From P52-10 sp041397365 (GTDB lineage Bacteria; Pseudomonadota; Alphaproteobacteria; Rhizobiales; Xanthobacteraceae): 64,000 nt of DNA. Made by a program: the position numbers and the translations under genes. Positions 26,573-36,692 of this stretch are shown here, piece after piece (the first letter of the stretch is position 1; each line of letters begins with the position of its first letter). The stretch lies in the NCBI GenBank assembly GCA_041397365.1, contig JAWKWT010000002.1, positions 372,001 to 436,000 of the forward strand, given 5' to 3'. A model generated the notes under the pieces. It did no database searches. It worked only from the letters and a program-made list of their open reading frames with translations, and was not told the DNA's origin.

Positions 26573-27946
26573 TCAATTCGCCTTCTTGATCGCGAAACTG
26601 TCGAGATAGGCTTGCGGCTTGGCCGGATCGAACGTCTTGCCCATGACGACGAAGCTCTTGGTGACTTCCTTCGGCGGAGCGAGGCCGACCTCCTTCATCA
26701 GCTTGGCGGTGTCGGTGGCGAGGAAGACCTTGCTGGCGATCGCATCGTAGTCGATGTCGCCCTTGACCTGGCCCCAGCGCTTCATCTGCGTGAGAATCCA
26801 GACCGCGAAAGACTGCCAGGGGAATGGATCGAAATCGAGCCGGTTTGGTTGCTTGACGATATTTCCGAGGCCATCGGCGAAAGTGCCGGTGAGGATCTGT
26901 TCGAGCACGATTTCCGGCTGATTGAGATAGTTGGCAGGCGCGATGGCCGCCGCGATCTGCTTGCGGTTCTCCGCCTTGGAGGCGAAGGCCGTGGCGTCGA
27001 TGATCGATTTGAGCAGCGCTGCATAAGTATTAGGCATCGTCTCGATAAAGTCCCGCGACGCCGCGAACGCGCAGCAGGGATGCCCTTCCCAGATGTCTTT
27101 GGTGAGGACGTGGATGAAACCCACGCCGTCATAGACGGCGCGCTGGTTCATCGGGTCCGGCCCGAGAAAGCCGTCAAGGTTCTCGGCGCGCAGATTGGCG
27201 ACCATCTCCGGCGGCGGCACGGCGCGGATCTGCACGTCCGTATCCGGGTCGATGCCGTGCTCGGCCAGATAATAGCGCAGCAGATAATTGTGCATCGAAT
27301 AGTCGAAGGGGACGGCGAACTTGAAGCCCTTCCAGTCCTTCGGATTGCGCCGGCCTTTGTGTTTCATGGCGAGCGTGATCGCCTGGCCGTTGATGTTCTC
27401 GACCGCCGGCATCGTATAGGGCTGCGGGTTCGAGCCGATGCCCATGGTGATGGCGAGCGGCATCGGCGAGAGCATGTGCGCAGCGTCGTATTCCTTGTTC
27501 AGCGTCTTGTCGCGGATAACCGCCCAGCCGGCCGTCTTGATGACGTTCACGTTGAGCCCGTGCTTCGAGTAGAAGCCCATCGGATGCGCCATGATGATGG
27601 GCGTCGCGCAGGTGATGGGGATGAAACCCACATTGAGGTCGGGCTTCTCGATCTTGCCGCCCTGGGCAAACACCTCGGTCGCCGTCGCAAGCGGGAAAAA
27701 CTGCGCGATCGCCGCCGCCGCGGTGGAGGCGCCGACGGCGCGGAGGAAAGCCCGGCGCGAGGCGTCCTGAGGAAACACAGCCCGCATCACCGCCGAAGCG
27801 ATGACGTTCTCGTATTGCTTCTCGACGCTGGTTTCGACCTGCTCGGCGCGGAACTGGCGGTCGTGCTCGGTTTGGCTTGCATGGCGTCCGCAGTTGCAGC
27901 CGGATGTGACGAGCGTGGAACGGTGATCGAATGGATTTTTGAACAT
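26573..27946 (-). CDS. cynA: Cyanate/nitrate-type ABC transporter substrate-binding protein (Tat-exported)
   Basis: Binding protein of the NrtA/CynA family, about 457 residues. The N terminus has the subfamily's cysteine-rich stretch (SGCNCGRHASQ), then a twin-arginine signal SRRAFLRAVGAS at about 63-74 and a hydrophobic segment ending FAQG, so export as a folded protein is likely. The mature part has LNVGFIPITCATPIIMAHPMGFY and ENLDGFLGPDPMNQRAVYDG. I chose the ATG at 27946: it has AAGGGGAA upstream and lies just downstream of a sigma-54 promoter, while the in-frame ATG at 27988 lies inside that promoter. Confidence 0.92.
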   Translation of the reverse strand: MFKNPFDHRSTLVTSGCNCGRHASQTEHDRQFRAEQVETSVEKQYENVIASAVMRAVFPQDASRRAFLRAVGASTAAAAIAQFFPLATATEVFAQGGKIEKPDLNVGFIPITCATPIIMAHPMGFYSKHGLNVNVIKTAGWAVIRDKTLNKEYDAAHMLSPMPLAITMGIGSNPQPYTMPAVENINGQAITLAMKHKGRRNPKDWKGFKFAVPFDYSMHNYLLRYYLAEHGIDPDTDVQIRAVPPPEMVANLRAENLDGFLGPDPMNQRAVYDGVGFIHVLTKDIWEGHPCCAFAASRDFIETMPNTYAALLKSIIDATAFASKAENRKQIAAAIAPANYLNQPEIVLEQILTGTFADGLGNIVKQPNRLDFDPFPWQSFAVWILTQMKRWGQVKGDIDYDAIASKVFLATDTAKLMKEVGLAPPKEVTKSFVVMGKTFDPAKPQAYLDSFAIKKAN

Positions 27947-27976
27947 GCTGTTCCCCTTTGTGCTGCCAAAAGAGAC

Positions 27977-27992
27977 AGCAAGGCGCATGCCA
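27977..27992 (-). promoter_or_regulatory. Sigma-54 promoter of the cyanate operon
   Basis: On the minus strand TGGCATGCGCCTTGCT matches the sigma-54 consensus TGGCAC-N5-TTGCW at all but one base. The invariant GG and GC are exactly ten bases apart. Transcription would begin about 20 bases before the cynA ATG. The divergent gene encodes a sigma-54 activator, which makes the assignment strong. Confidence 0.87.
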
Positions 27993-28061
27993 ACTCCTGC
28001 CCGAACGCTAAAGACGTTAGACTTCAGGTATTTCCTGGCTAAGCCTACCTCAGATATTGAC

Positions 28062-28077
28062 TTACGAAATATCGTAA
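28062..28077. promoter_or_regulatory. Palindrome TTACGAAATATCGTAA, candidate activator binding site
   Basis: Six-base arms TTACGA and TCGTAA flank AATA, with a further TACGA following at 28080-28084. It lies about 80 bases upstream of the sigma-54 promoter and 25 bases before the activator's own start codon, a position suitable for both upstream activation and autoregulation. Confidence 0.6.
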
Positions 28078-28102
28078 ATTACGAATTCTCGTTGCATCAA
28101 TT

Positions 28103-29998
28103 ATGAGATTTCGGGAAATGGAGCATTCCCAGTCTGAGCGCTATTTCCACCACTCACCCCAGGCCGAGTTGATCTTCGATCCGGACGAGGACCGGATTGT
28201 CGACGTGAATATCGCGGCCTGCCGGCTGCTGGGCTACGATCGGGACGCGCTGGTCGGGCAGAAGGTCTCAGATCTGCATCCGGGCCAGCTTCCGACGCTG
28301 ATCGTGTTCACCCAGGCGGTGCTGGCGCAGGGCCATTGGTGGACGACCTCGCTCAAGCCGCGCCATGCCGCCGGACGCGAGATCGACGCAGAATATGTCG
28401 GCTCGGTGCTCCCGCTCGACCGGCAGCGAAACCTGATCCTCGTCGCCGCCAGCGACATGCAGGAGCGCCGCAAGCGCTACATCGATACGGCCGCGGATGA
28501 TTTCATGGGCGGCGGCATCACCGAATGGCAGCGCGTCGAGCGGGTCTTCCGCGACATCGAACGCGAGAACCGTCTCATCCTGCGCGCCGCGGGCGAAGGA
28601 ATTTACGGCGTCAACGCCGAAGGCAAGACCACCTTCGTCAATCCCGCGGCCGAGCGGATGCTGGGATGGAGCGCGCAGGAACTTGCGGGGCGCGACATTC
28701 ACGCCATCGTGCATCACACCCGTCCGGACGGCACGCATTACCCCCACGAAGAATGCCCGATCTATGCCGCCTTCCGCGACGGCGCCGTGCACAAGATCGA
28801 CAACGAAGTCTTCTGGCGCAAGGACGGCACCCCGGTTTGGGTGGAATACACGTCGACGCCGATCCGCGACCGCAACGTCATCGTCGGCGCGGTGATCGTC
28901 TTCCGCGACGTCTCGCAGCGGCGCGAGGCCGATGAGAAGCTGCACGAGGCGCTGGCGGAAGTCGACCGCCTGCGTGAGCGGCTGGAACTGGAGAATGCGT
29001 ACCTCCAGGAAGAAATCCGTATCGAGATGAACGCGTCAGGCATCGTCGGCAGCTCGCAGGCGATCCAGGCGACACTGCGCCAGATCCAGCTCGTCGCCCC
29101 CACCGAGGCGACAGTGCTCATCACGGGCGAGTCCGGGACCGGCAAGGAACTCATCGCGCGCGCGATCCACGAGGCCAGCAATCGCAAGGACCGCCCGCTG
29201 ATCCGGGTCAACTGCGCCGCTATCCCGCGCGAATTGTTCGAAAGCGAATTCTTCGGCCATGTGAAGGGCGCTTTCACCGGGGCGCTGCGCGACCGGATCG
29301 GCCGCTTCGAACTGGCCGATGGCGGTACGCTGTTTCTGGACGAGGTGGGAGAGATTCCGCCCGAACTCCAGAGCAAGCTGCTGCGCGTGCTCCAGGAGGG
29401 CCAGTTCGAGCGCGTGGGCGAGGAACGGACGCGCCATGTCGACGTACGCATGATTGCCGCGACGAACCGCGACCTGAAGATGGCCGTCCAAGGCAAGGAA
29501 TTCCGCGAGGATCTGTATTTTCGCCTCAGCGTCTTTCCGATCGAGTCCGTGCCGCTGAGGGACCGGAGCGAGGACATACCGCTTCTGGCCCGTCACTTTC
29601 TGGCATTGGAAGCTCGGGGTAATCGCTCGCGCCTGATGCTGTCGGAAGCAGACCTGCGCAAACTGAGCCGCTACGATTGGCCCGGCAATGTGCGCGAACT
29701 CCAGAACGTCATCGAGCGCGCGGTAATCCTCGCCCAGAACGGCAGACTGTCGATCGACCTGCCCGATACCGAGGAAACGTCGGGCCGCACGAAGCCGGGA
29801 AAGGTCCGGGAAGAACCGCGCAACCGTATCCTGACCGAGGCCGAACTGCGCGAACTGGAGCGGACAAATATCGAGGCGGCGATAGCCGCATGCGGCGGGC
29901 GCGTCTCCGGCGCGGGAGGGGCCGCCGAACTGCTCGGCGTGCGTCCGACAACTCTCGCCTCGCGGGTCAAGGCGCTCGGGATCGCGCGAAGCGGATGA
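28103..29998 (+). CDS. Sigma-54-dependent transcriptional activator with two PAS domains
   Basis: Enhancer-binding protein of 631 residues. An N-terminal PAS domain (about 10-120) and a second PAS domain (about 155-275, GVNAEGKTTFVNPAAERMLGW) precede a short coiled coil. The AAA+ domain (about 310-545) has Walker A GESGTGKE, the sigma-54 contact loop GAFTGA, Walker B GGTLFLDEVGEI and the arginine-finger region FREDLYFRLSVFPI. A Fis-type helix-turn-helix ends the protein (GGAAELLGVRPTTLASRVK). There is no receiver domain, so it likely senses a ligand or redox signal through PAS. It is divergent from, and probably activates, the cyanate operon. Confidence 0.95.
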   Translation: MRFREMEHSQSERYFHHSPQAELIFDPDEDRIVDVNIAACRLLGYDRDALVGQKVSDLHPGQLPTLIVFTQAVLAQGHWWTTSLKPRHAAGREIDAEYVGSVLPLDRQRNLILVAASDMQERRKRYIDTAADDFMGGGITEWQRVERVFRDIERENRLILRAAGEGIYGVNAEGKTTFVNPAAERMLGWSAQELAGRDIHAIVHHTRPDGTHYPHEECPIYAAFRDGAVHKIDNEVFWRKDGTPVWVEYTSTPIRDRNVIVGAVIVFRDVSQRREADEKLHEALAEVDRLRERLELENAYLQEEIRIEMNASGIVGSSQAIQATLRQIQLVAPTEATVLITGESGTGKELIARAIHEASNRKDRPLIRVNCAAIPRELFESEFFGHVKGAFTGALRDRIGRFELADGGTLFLDEVGEIPPELQSKLLRVLQEGQFERVGEERTRHVDVRMIAATNRDLKMAVQGKEFREDLYFRLSVFPIESVPLRDRSEDIPLLARHFLALEARGNRSRLMLSEADLRKLSRYDWPGNVRELQNVIERAVILAQNGRLSIDLPDTEETSGRTKPGKVREEPRNRILTEAELRELERTNIEAAIAACGGRVSGAGGAAELLGVRPTTLASRVKALGIARSG

Positions 29999-30200
29999 GG
30001 CCTGCAACGTCGATCAGAAATCTAATTTCGACAATATGTTCAATCTCTTACCCAGTTACGGGCTCACCCGCACGGCATGGCCAAACCATCAAGAACGCCT
30101 CACCCTCAATCGGCTTCAGAAAATTCCGGTGACTAAACAGTCATACTCCTCCGAATATAGTCACATCGACTTCCCCGTATGACGAGAAACGAATCTGCCA

Positions 30201-31453
30201 ATGTCTCATTTCATTTCTGACATGGAAACAGAGCCGTCCTATAGGCGGCTGCAAGTCCTGCTTTGGATCGCATGTCTCATTGCGATCCCCCTGCTCGCCG
30301 GCCTGCTGTATTCCATGGTCGGGGAGGTCGGGCAGAAGAACAGTTACGCCCTGCTTGCGGATTCGTTTCTGAACGGACGACTGGATTCCACGACCTGCTA
30401 CGATTCCGATTGTGCGATCTTCCAGGGCCGCACATTCGTGATGTTTCCGCCGGTGCCGGCCATCATCGCCATGCCCTTCGTCGCGATATTCGGACCGGGG
30501 TTCCACGGCTTCGTCGCCATCTCCATCGTTGCAGGAATTGCGAGCCTCGCCCTGTGGTGGCGGATATTCAGGACGCTCGGAACCGACAGCACCGCCGCGA
30601 TCTGGCTGCTGCTCGCGCTGGCGTTCGCAACCCCGCTTTATTACGTCACCATTCGCGGCGGCGGCGTCTGGTTCTTTGCCCAGGCGATTGCATTTCTGTT
30701 CGTCACCATCGCCATTCATGAAGTCGTGAGGGGCGGTTCTCTCGTTTTGGCAGGCGCCTGTATCGGGCTGGCTTTCCTGTCCCGCCAGATGTCGATTTTC
30801 TACCTTCCGTTCCTGTTCGTCCTTGCGCTCCGCCCGGATGAACGCCTGATCTGTTCTCGCGGGATCACATCCATCGGGCGCTCAAGCTCGGCCTTCCTGT
30901 CGCGGCCGCGGTCGTGATCTATCTGATCTACAATTATGCCCGTTTCGGCGCTCCGCTCGAAACCGGCTATCGCTACATGATGGTTCCGGAACAGCTGGGT
31001 CTCATCAATCACCGGCTCGCGCAGCATGGCCTGTTTTCCCGCGAGTATCTGTTCTTCAACGTCGTTTACTTCTTCCTCCAGGGCTTCCATGTGAACTTCA
31101 CTGGCGACACCATGCTGACGCCGACGGGCCTCGATCCGGCGGGAACCTCCCTGTTCGCGGCAAGTCCTTTCGTTCTGCTGGCATTCTTCGTGCCGCTGCG
31201 CCGAACGGTCCTCATCGGCATCGCCTGCGCGCTGGTCATCGCGGCACCGACCTTCTGGTACCACTCGAACGGCTTTTCCCAGTACAACGTGCAGCGCTAT
31301 GTTCTCGACTGGCTGCCGATCCTGTTCTTCATGCTGGCCCTGGCCGTGAGACGGCGCGAGACGCCGGCTTTCGGCGTACTGACCGTCTATGCGATGGGAC
31401 TCAATCTCGCGACGATGGGACTGCTCGCGATCCTTCAAAAGGGATCATCCTGA
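30201..31453 (+). CDS. Polytopic membrane protein (glycosyltransferase-39-like), with a one-base loss
   Basis: Integral membrane protein of about 417 residues with roughly ten hydrophobic segments (LLWIACLIAIPLLAGLLY, FHGFVAISIVAGIASLALWW, FFMLALAV). Its layout resembles GT-C/Dol-P-mannose-type membrane glycosyltransferases, but I see no decisive catalytic motif. Near 30850 the frame breaks where ATCCTG has apparently become ATCTG; the second part resumes as FSRDHIHRALKLGLPVAAAV and runs to the stop at 31453. It converges with GtrA and HAD-UbiA genes, suggesting a role in polyprenyl-linked sugar metabolism. Confidence 0.7.
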
Positions 31454-31537
31454 AGGTCAGGCATTTCCCGTCCGAGGACACTCACCGTGGTCCCAGTTTG
31501 ACTGGCGACCCAGGGGTGCAGTCCCCGAGCGCCGCGC

Positions 31538-31981
31538 TCAGTGCTTTTCGCGCAGAAGGCTGTCGTTGCCGCCGGCGCTGCTGCCCGTGCGCGCGAAGGT
31601 GATGGTTTTGTGGCCGTAGAAATTTGCGATGGCGCCAAAGCCGATGGCCACGCCATGGGCCAGCCCCTCGCGGACAGCAAGCGGCCAGCCGGTTGCGGAC
31701 AGCAGCGACAGGAACAGCGACGTGAGAGCGAGCACCACGACCGCGCCGAAGAGGTTGACGCCCAGGAACATCAGGCTTTGCTCGCCGAGCGACCGGGTCG
31801 ATCCGGGGAAGACGTAGCGGCGATAAAGCACGAAGCCCGCCGACATGCCGATGACATAGGCGGCGGCGACCGCAACGTCGAAGGGCAGGATCGCCGACAG
31901 CGGAAACCGCGCGAGCCAATTGATCGCGGCGGCGAGCCCGCCGAGCAGCAGGAAGCGGATGGCGGGAGGGAGCGCGTTCAA
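31538..31981 (-). CDS. GtrA-family membrane protein
   Basis: Small four-helix membrane protein of about 147 residues, family GtrA/DPMS, implicated in flipping or handling polyprenyl-phosphate-linked sugars. It shows IRFLLLGGLAAAINWLARF at the start, AYVIGMSAGFVLYRRYVF in the middle and IGFGAIANFYGHKTITF at the end, all typical. I prefer a TTG start at 31981 that overlaps the stop of the upstream HAD-UbiA gene; an in-frame ATG at 32032 would give a longer, less typical N terminus. Confidence 0.85.
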   Translation of the reverse strand: MNALPPAIRFLLLGGLAAAINWLARFPLSAILPFDVAVAAAYVIGMSAGFVLYRRYVFPGSTRSLGEQSLMFLGVNLFGAVVVLALTSLFLSLLSATGWPLAVREGLAHGVAIGFGAIANFYGHKTITFARTGSSAGGNDSLLREKH

Positions 31982-33469
31982 CGGGGCATCCCCAGCCACG
32001 CCATGCCGAAGGAGAAAGCAACGCCCGCGCACAGGATCAGGCTCTTGGGATCGCGAACCGCGAACACCACCGGATCGTCATCCAGTTCGCCTCTCTGGCA
32101 CAGCATCCAGATACGCGACAGCCAAAGGAACAGGAAGGCGGGGATTCCCCACAGCCACACCGGATCGTCGTAGAAGCGGACCCGCATCGCGTCCTGCGTC
32201 AGATACAGCACCATGATGACGATCGAGGCCATGCCGGCGGAGACGCCCATGCCGAGGATGAACGGCGCGTCGGACACGAAGTAGCCGCGCCCGGAGAGCT
32301 TCGCGGTCTTGATGTCGCTTTTTCCGGCGAGGCGCAGGATCTCCGTCTGCCGCTTGGCGAAAGACAAGGAGGTGAACAGGAACATCGAAAAGACAAGGAG
32401 CCAGGGCGACGCCGCGACGCCGACTGCCACGATGCCGAGGACGAGCCTGAGCGTGAACAGCACGGCCAGCGTGAAGGCGTCCAGCACGGGCTTGCGCTTG
32501 AAGGCGAAGGAATAGGCAAGCGTCAAAGCGAGGTAGGCGAACAGCACCGCGATCGCGGGCAGACCGGCGAAGGCGCCAGCGACGAAGCCTGTCACGAGCA
32601 TGACCGGCGCTGTGATCGCCGCCTGCTTGACCGTCATCAACCCGCTGGCGAGCGCGCGGTTTCGTTTCGTCCAATGCCGCCTGTCGTCTTCGATGTCCCA
32701 GACGTCGTTAATCAGATAGGTCGCGGAGGCGATCAGGCCGAGCCCAAGGAAGGCGAGCGACGCCTTCGCCCAGGCGGCCGGATCGGCGTACATGCCGCCG
32801 AGAACGAGCGGCACGAACACCAGGACGTTCTTGGCCCATTGATGCACGCGCAGCGCCTTGCCCAGCCACGCAGGCCGAGCCGCCGGCGCGGGAACTCGCC
32901 CTCCACCGGCTTGGCGAGCGCGCGCGCCCTTGCGCGACGGATGACGAGGCGCCGGCGAGCACGATGGCTGGGCATGCGGCCAGACGTCGAGGTCGGACCG
33001 GCTGTCGCCGGCATAGGAGAAACCATCCGGGAAGCGTTCCCTCAAGGCGGCGGCCTTGGCCGCGCCCTTCAGGTTGGACTTTCCGTCGCTGGCGATGACG
33101 AAGCTGATGAAATCGAAACGCTGTGCAAGCGAGCGCCAGCAGTTCATCGGCGGCGGTGGCGAAGCAGACCAGCCGGCCGCTCGCATGCGCCGCGCGCGCA
33201 TGATCCACCAGTTCCTCGTTGACCGGCAGGTTGTGGATTTCGAGACTGACGCGCTCGGCCAGCTTGCGCTTGAGCACCGCCCTGCCCTGGATCAGCCACC
33301 AGAACAGCAGCACGATTCCAAGCGGATTGGCCTTCACATAAGCGATGGCCGCTTCGTGCAACAGATCCGTGCGTAGCAGCGCACCATCGACGTCCAGCAC
33401 CAGTGGCAGGCCTTTGTCCGGACGCTGCTCCGAAACGGGGGCCGCTTTTACGGCGGGCGCGATAGCCAT
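31978..33469 (-). CDS. HAD-domain / UbiA-family prenyltransferase fusion, with several one-base errors
   Basis: The N-terminal part is a HAD-like phosphatase domain (LVLDVDGALLRTDLLHEA; FSYAGDSRSDLDVW). The C-terminal part is a UbiA-type polytopic prenyltransferase: RVHQWAKNVLVFVPL, the aspartate-rich motif ATYLINDVWDIEDDR and a second conserved loop. The fusion resembles proteins that transfer phosphoribose to decaprenyl phosphate or remove the phosphate. The frame changes near 33138 and at least twice between 32880 and 32990, with good family sequence on each side. About 495 residues if repaired. The ATG at 33469 gives MAIAPAVKAAP. A true pseudogene is possible here because the errors are dense. 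Confidence 0.8.
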
Positions 33470-33604
33470 CGATGAAACCTTCCTGGGCAGTGACGTGACC
33501 GTCCTCGAAGATCGCAAGGAGACATGTAAAGAGACTGAATTGAAAGGGCGTCTGCGAAAGGTGGAGCTTAGGCTTCCATTAACGCTAAATCTCAACCTTA
33601 CAAT

Positions 33605-33946
33605 TCATGATTGCGAGGAAGGCGATGATCTGCCCGCCTTGGCCCGATCGCCAGATTCAACGATGGTTTGAAAATCCGCCGGTCCGATTTTCACGACGGG
33701 CTTTTGAAAGCGTACGACTCTGGGGCGCTGGCCGGCGTCGAGCAGCGCGATGACTGTCTCGATCCCCGGACACTCCGTGTCGGCGCAGTCCAGCTCCATG
33801 ATCGAAATCGTCGCGTCGTCAGCCGCGGCGAAAAAGCGGCGCGCCTCGGCCTTGAGAGTCTTCAACGTTTCAGGATCAGCCTTTGGCGCAAGCCGATCGA
33901 AGAATTTGAAAAACTCCTGCCGGCTTTTGGCGCCCCCCTTCAGCAT
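33605..33946 (-). CDS. Hypothetical protein in the Zur-controlled operon
   Basis: A 113-residue soluble protein that I do not recognise. It begins LKGGAKSRQEFFKFFDRL, is rich in charged helices, and contains a short Asp/Cys stretch (ELDCADTECPGIET) followed by a predicted beta region (RPRVVRFQKPVVKIG). Its start codon overlaps the stop of the gene before it (ATGCTGA), so it belongs to the same transcript. The two cysteines and nearby acids could bind metal, but that is only a guess. Confidence 0.6.
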   Translation of the reverse strand: MLKGGAKSRQEFFKFFDRLAPKADPETLKTLKAEARRFFAAADDATISIMELDCADTECPGIETVIALLDAGQRPRVVRFQKPVVKIGPADFQTIVESGDRAKAGRSSPSSQS

Positions 33947-34236
33947 GGATTGAGCTCCCGCACGCGCTTCAACTCATTGCGAAAGACGTCGATGATCTGG
34001 GAAAGCAATGGCCTGGATTTCTCCGCCATCGTCGCGGGAAGAGCGTCGCAAGGGCGTCCTTCGGCCGCGATCGGGAAAATCAATCCTCCATGAAGCTCGC
34101 GCCCGTATGGTCGAACAGGAACGTGCAATCCGGGAAACGGCGAGAGCGCCTGCCGCATCTCTTCGCCTTGGGCGGCGCTTGCCTCCGCCGAAAGCCCGAA
34201 CACGAAATCCACGTCTGTCCTGGCGATTGCCGTCAT
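33940..34236 (-). CDS. Hypothetical protein in the Zur-controlled operon
   Basis: A 98-residue protein of unknown function, without membrane segments. It contains SAEASAAQGEEMRQALSPFP and a C-terminal helix ending RNELKRVRELN. The ATG at 34236 lies four bases after the stop of the alcohol dehydrogenase gene, and its 3' end overlaps the next gene, so translational coupling is likely. Its real status rests on context and compact packing rather than on a recognised family. Confidence 0.55.
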   Translation of the reverse strand: MTAIARTDVDFVFGLSAEASAAQGEEMRQALSPFPGLHVPVRPYGRELHGGLIFPIAAEGRPCDALPATMAEKSRPLLSQIIDVFRNELKRVRELNPC

Positions 34237-34240
34237 CGGA

Positions 34241-35395
34241 TCACCAGGCGCTGCGATAAAGATGCGTGAATGCCGCTTCGTCCAACGGCTTCGGATTGCT
34301 TCGATTGACCAGATCGGCGCTCGCATCGGCTACCAATAGCGGCAGCGAATCGTCGGTCCCGCCGAGTTCGCGGATAGATTTTTCCAGCCCCAATTGCTTA
34401 CGAAACCGGATGACCTGCGCGATCGCGGCCTGCGCATTGTCCGGGCTAGCGCATCGCTGCTCGCGACCCCCAAGGCTTCCGCAATCTTCGCATATTTCTC
34501 GATCCGAACGTCCAGATTGTAAGACATCACATGCGGCAGCATCGTCGCCAGCGTCTGCCCATGGGCGATGTTGAGACGCGCCGAAAGCGCATGACCGGTG
34601 CCATGCGCAGCGCCCAGCCCCGCAACGTTGAACGCCATCGCCGCCATGCTCGACGCCAGCATCATCTGCGCGCGCGCTTCGATATCGCGTCCGTCCGTCA
34701 GCACAGGCGGCGGATGCCGCACGACCATGGCGATCGCCTGCAATGCGATCGCATCGGAATAGGGTGTGGCGCGCGCGGAGCTATAGGCTTCGATCGCATG
34801 GGTGAGAACGTCGAAGCCGCAAGTGGCCGTGGCGTAAGGCGGCAGGCCGAGCGTCAGCATCGGATCGAGCAGCGATATTTTGGCACGATGCTCGGATGGC
34901 TGACATAGGTCTTGCGGCCAAGCCGGGTGTTGGTGATGACGCAAGCCGAATTCGTTTCCGAGCCGGTACCCGACGTGGTCGGGATGGCGATGACGGGAAC
35001 GCCCACAACGGGCGCGGGATTGGCCTGCAATTCCTCGACCGAACCGCTATTGGCCGCAAGCAGGGCGATGGCCTTGCCACAATCCATGACTGAACCGCCA
35101 CCGATCGCCACCAGCACCGGATTGTCCAGCGCGCGAAGCCGCGCCGCTCCGGCATGGACATTTTCGTCCGTCGGGTTGGCCAGACATCGTCGAAGAGGTT
35201 GGTGTTGATGCCGGCGGCTTTAAGACCGGGAACAATGCGATCGAGCAGACCCGCGCCGATCACGCCCCTGTCGGTCACAACCAACACGCTCGAACTTTTC
35301 AGCGCCGCGATATGGGTCGGAAGCGTCTGGCTCACATCATTGCCGAACACGATGAGAGGCAATGGACGGATCTGGAAATTTGTATTTGCGAGCAT
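34241..35395 (-). CDS. Iron-containing alcohol dehydrogenase family protein, with three one-base losses
   Basis: Group III (iron-type) dehydrogenase of about 385 residues. The nucleotide-binding motif is IGGGSVMDCGKAIALL, the conserved IPTTSGTGSE is present, and the metal ligands lie in CGFDVLTHAIEAY and GAAHGTGHALS. The frame breaks near 35180 (before ENVHAGAARLRALDNP), near 34882 (before ISLLDPMLTLGLP) and near 34445 (before NAQAAIAQVIRFRKQLG). Each is repaired by one added base and ends at the TGA at 34241. It follows the zinc-starvation GTPase, so it may replace a zinc-dependent dehydrogenase when zinc is short. Confidence 0.8.
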
Positions 35396-35423
35396 GGAAA
35401 TTCCGTTCAATTGCCAACTAACC

Positions 35424-36631
35424 TCATGCGGCCTCGGACGCCCGCCGCCATTTCGGGAAGCGATCGGTCAGTTTCGACCAGGCCGCGATATCCATGCCCG
35501 GCGCGCCGTCGACCAGGCAGGCGTCAAGGCGTGCGCACAGCGCCGCTTCGTCCATCCCGGAGCCGATGAACACGATCTCCTGCCGGCGGTCGCCGTAAAT
35601 CCCGTTCCATTTGTTCTTCAGCGAATGCCGGAAATAAGGATCGTTCGGCCAGTTCTGCGTTGGAATGCTCGCCCACCAGAAGCCGAGACCTTCCGTGCGG
35701 ATCAGCGCGCCGGCCTGGCTCAGTTCGCCCACCCATTCGGGGCGGGTCGCGAGCCAGAAATGGCCCTTCGCGCGAATGACGCCGGGCCACGCTTCGTTCA
35801 GGAACTGTCGGAGCTTTTCCGGCACGAACGGACGACGCGCCCTATAGACGAAATTTCTAATTCCGTATTCTTCCGTCTCCGGAACGTGGTCCTTGAAGCC
35901 GTACAGTTCCTTGTACCAGATGGGATTCTGCTGTGCCTTTTCGAAGTCGAAGCGACCCGTGTCGAGGACACGATCGATCGGACGCGGGAGAAACTGGTCT
36001 CAATGATGTCGGCGGAGGGATTCAACGTGCGAATGATCTTTCGCGATGCGTCGCGCTGCTCCGGCGATGCGGCGTCGATCTTGTTGAGGATCACGACATC
36101 CGCGAACTCGATCTGCTCCACCAGCAAATCGACGAGACAGCGGTCGTCATCCTCGCCGAGCGACTCGCCCCGCGCCTTCAGGAACTCGGTCGAGGAATAA
36201 TCCTTCAGCAGATTGACCGCGTCGACGACCGTCACCATCGTATCGAGACGCGCGACGTCGGCGAGGCTGTTGCCGTCCTCGTCACGGAAATCGAACGTCG
36301 CGGCCACCGGCAGCGGCTCGGAAATGCCGGTCGATTCGATCAGCAGATAGTCGAAGCGGCCGTCTTCGGCGAGCCCGCGAACCTCGTTCAGAAGATCTTC
36401 GCGCAGCGTGCAGCAGATGCAGCCATTGCTCATCTCGACGAGTTTTTCGTCAGTCCTCGACAGGTTCGCACCACCATCGCGGACGAGGTCCGCGTCGATA
36501 TTCACCTCGCTCATGTCGTTCACAAGCACGGCGACCTTCAGCCCCTGCCTGTTGTTGAGAATGTGATTGAGAAGCGTCGTCTTCCCAGATCCCAAGAAGC
36601 CGGACAGAACGGTGACGGGCAGTTTTTTCAT
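35424..36631 (-). CDS. COG0523 (CobW-family) GTPase, zinc-starvation type, with a one-base loss
   Basis: Metallochaperone-type G3E GTPase of about 402 residues. Walker A is GFLGSGKTTL, the metal-binding CXCC is NGCICC, and the base-recognition motif is LNKID. The frame breaks near 35995, where CGCGTCCCGATC seems to have lost a C. The C-terminal CobW domain then continues through GRFDFEKAQQNPIW, EYGIRNFVYRARRPF and GFWWASIPTQNWP to the stop at 35424. A perfect Zur-type palindrome lies 62 bases upstream of the start, which places it among the zinc-starvation GTPases (ZigA/YciC/ZNG1 class). Confidence 0.88.
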
Positions 36632-36692
36632 GGCGATCGAACAACTTGTTGAGGGCGCGAAGCCGGGAAGGTGTCATTCCGAGGACTCATAT

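Noticed and set aside
26378..28042. A 554-codon open frame opposite the cyanate-binding protein
   Set aside because: Mirror of cynA; composition and lack of domains mark it as a shadow, and it would cross the sigma-54 promoter.
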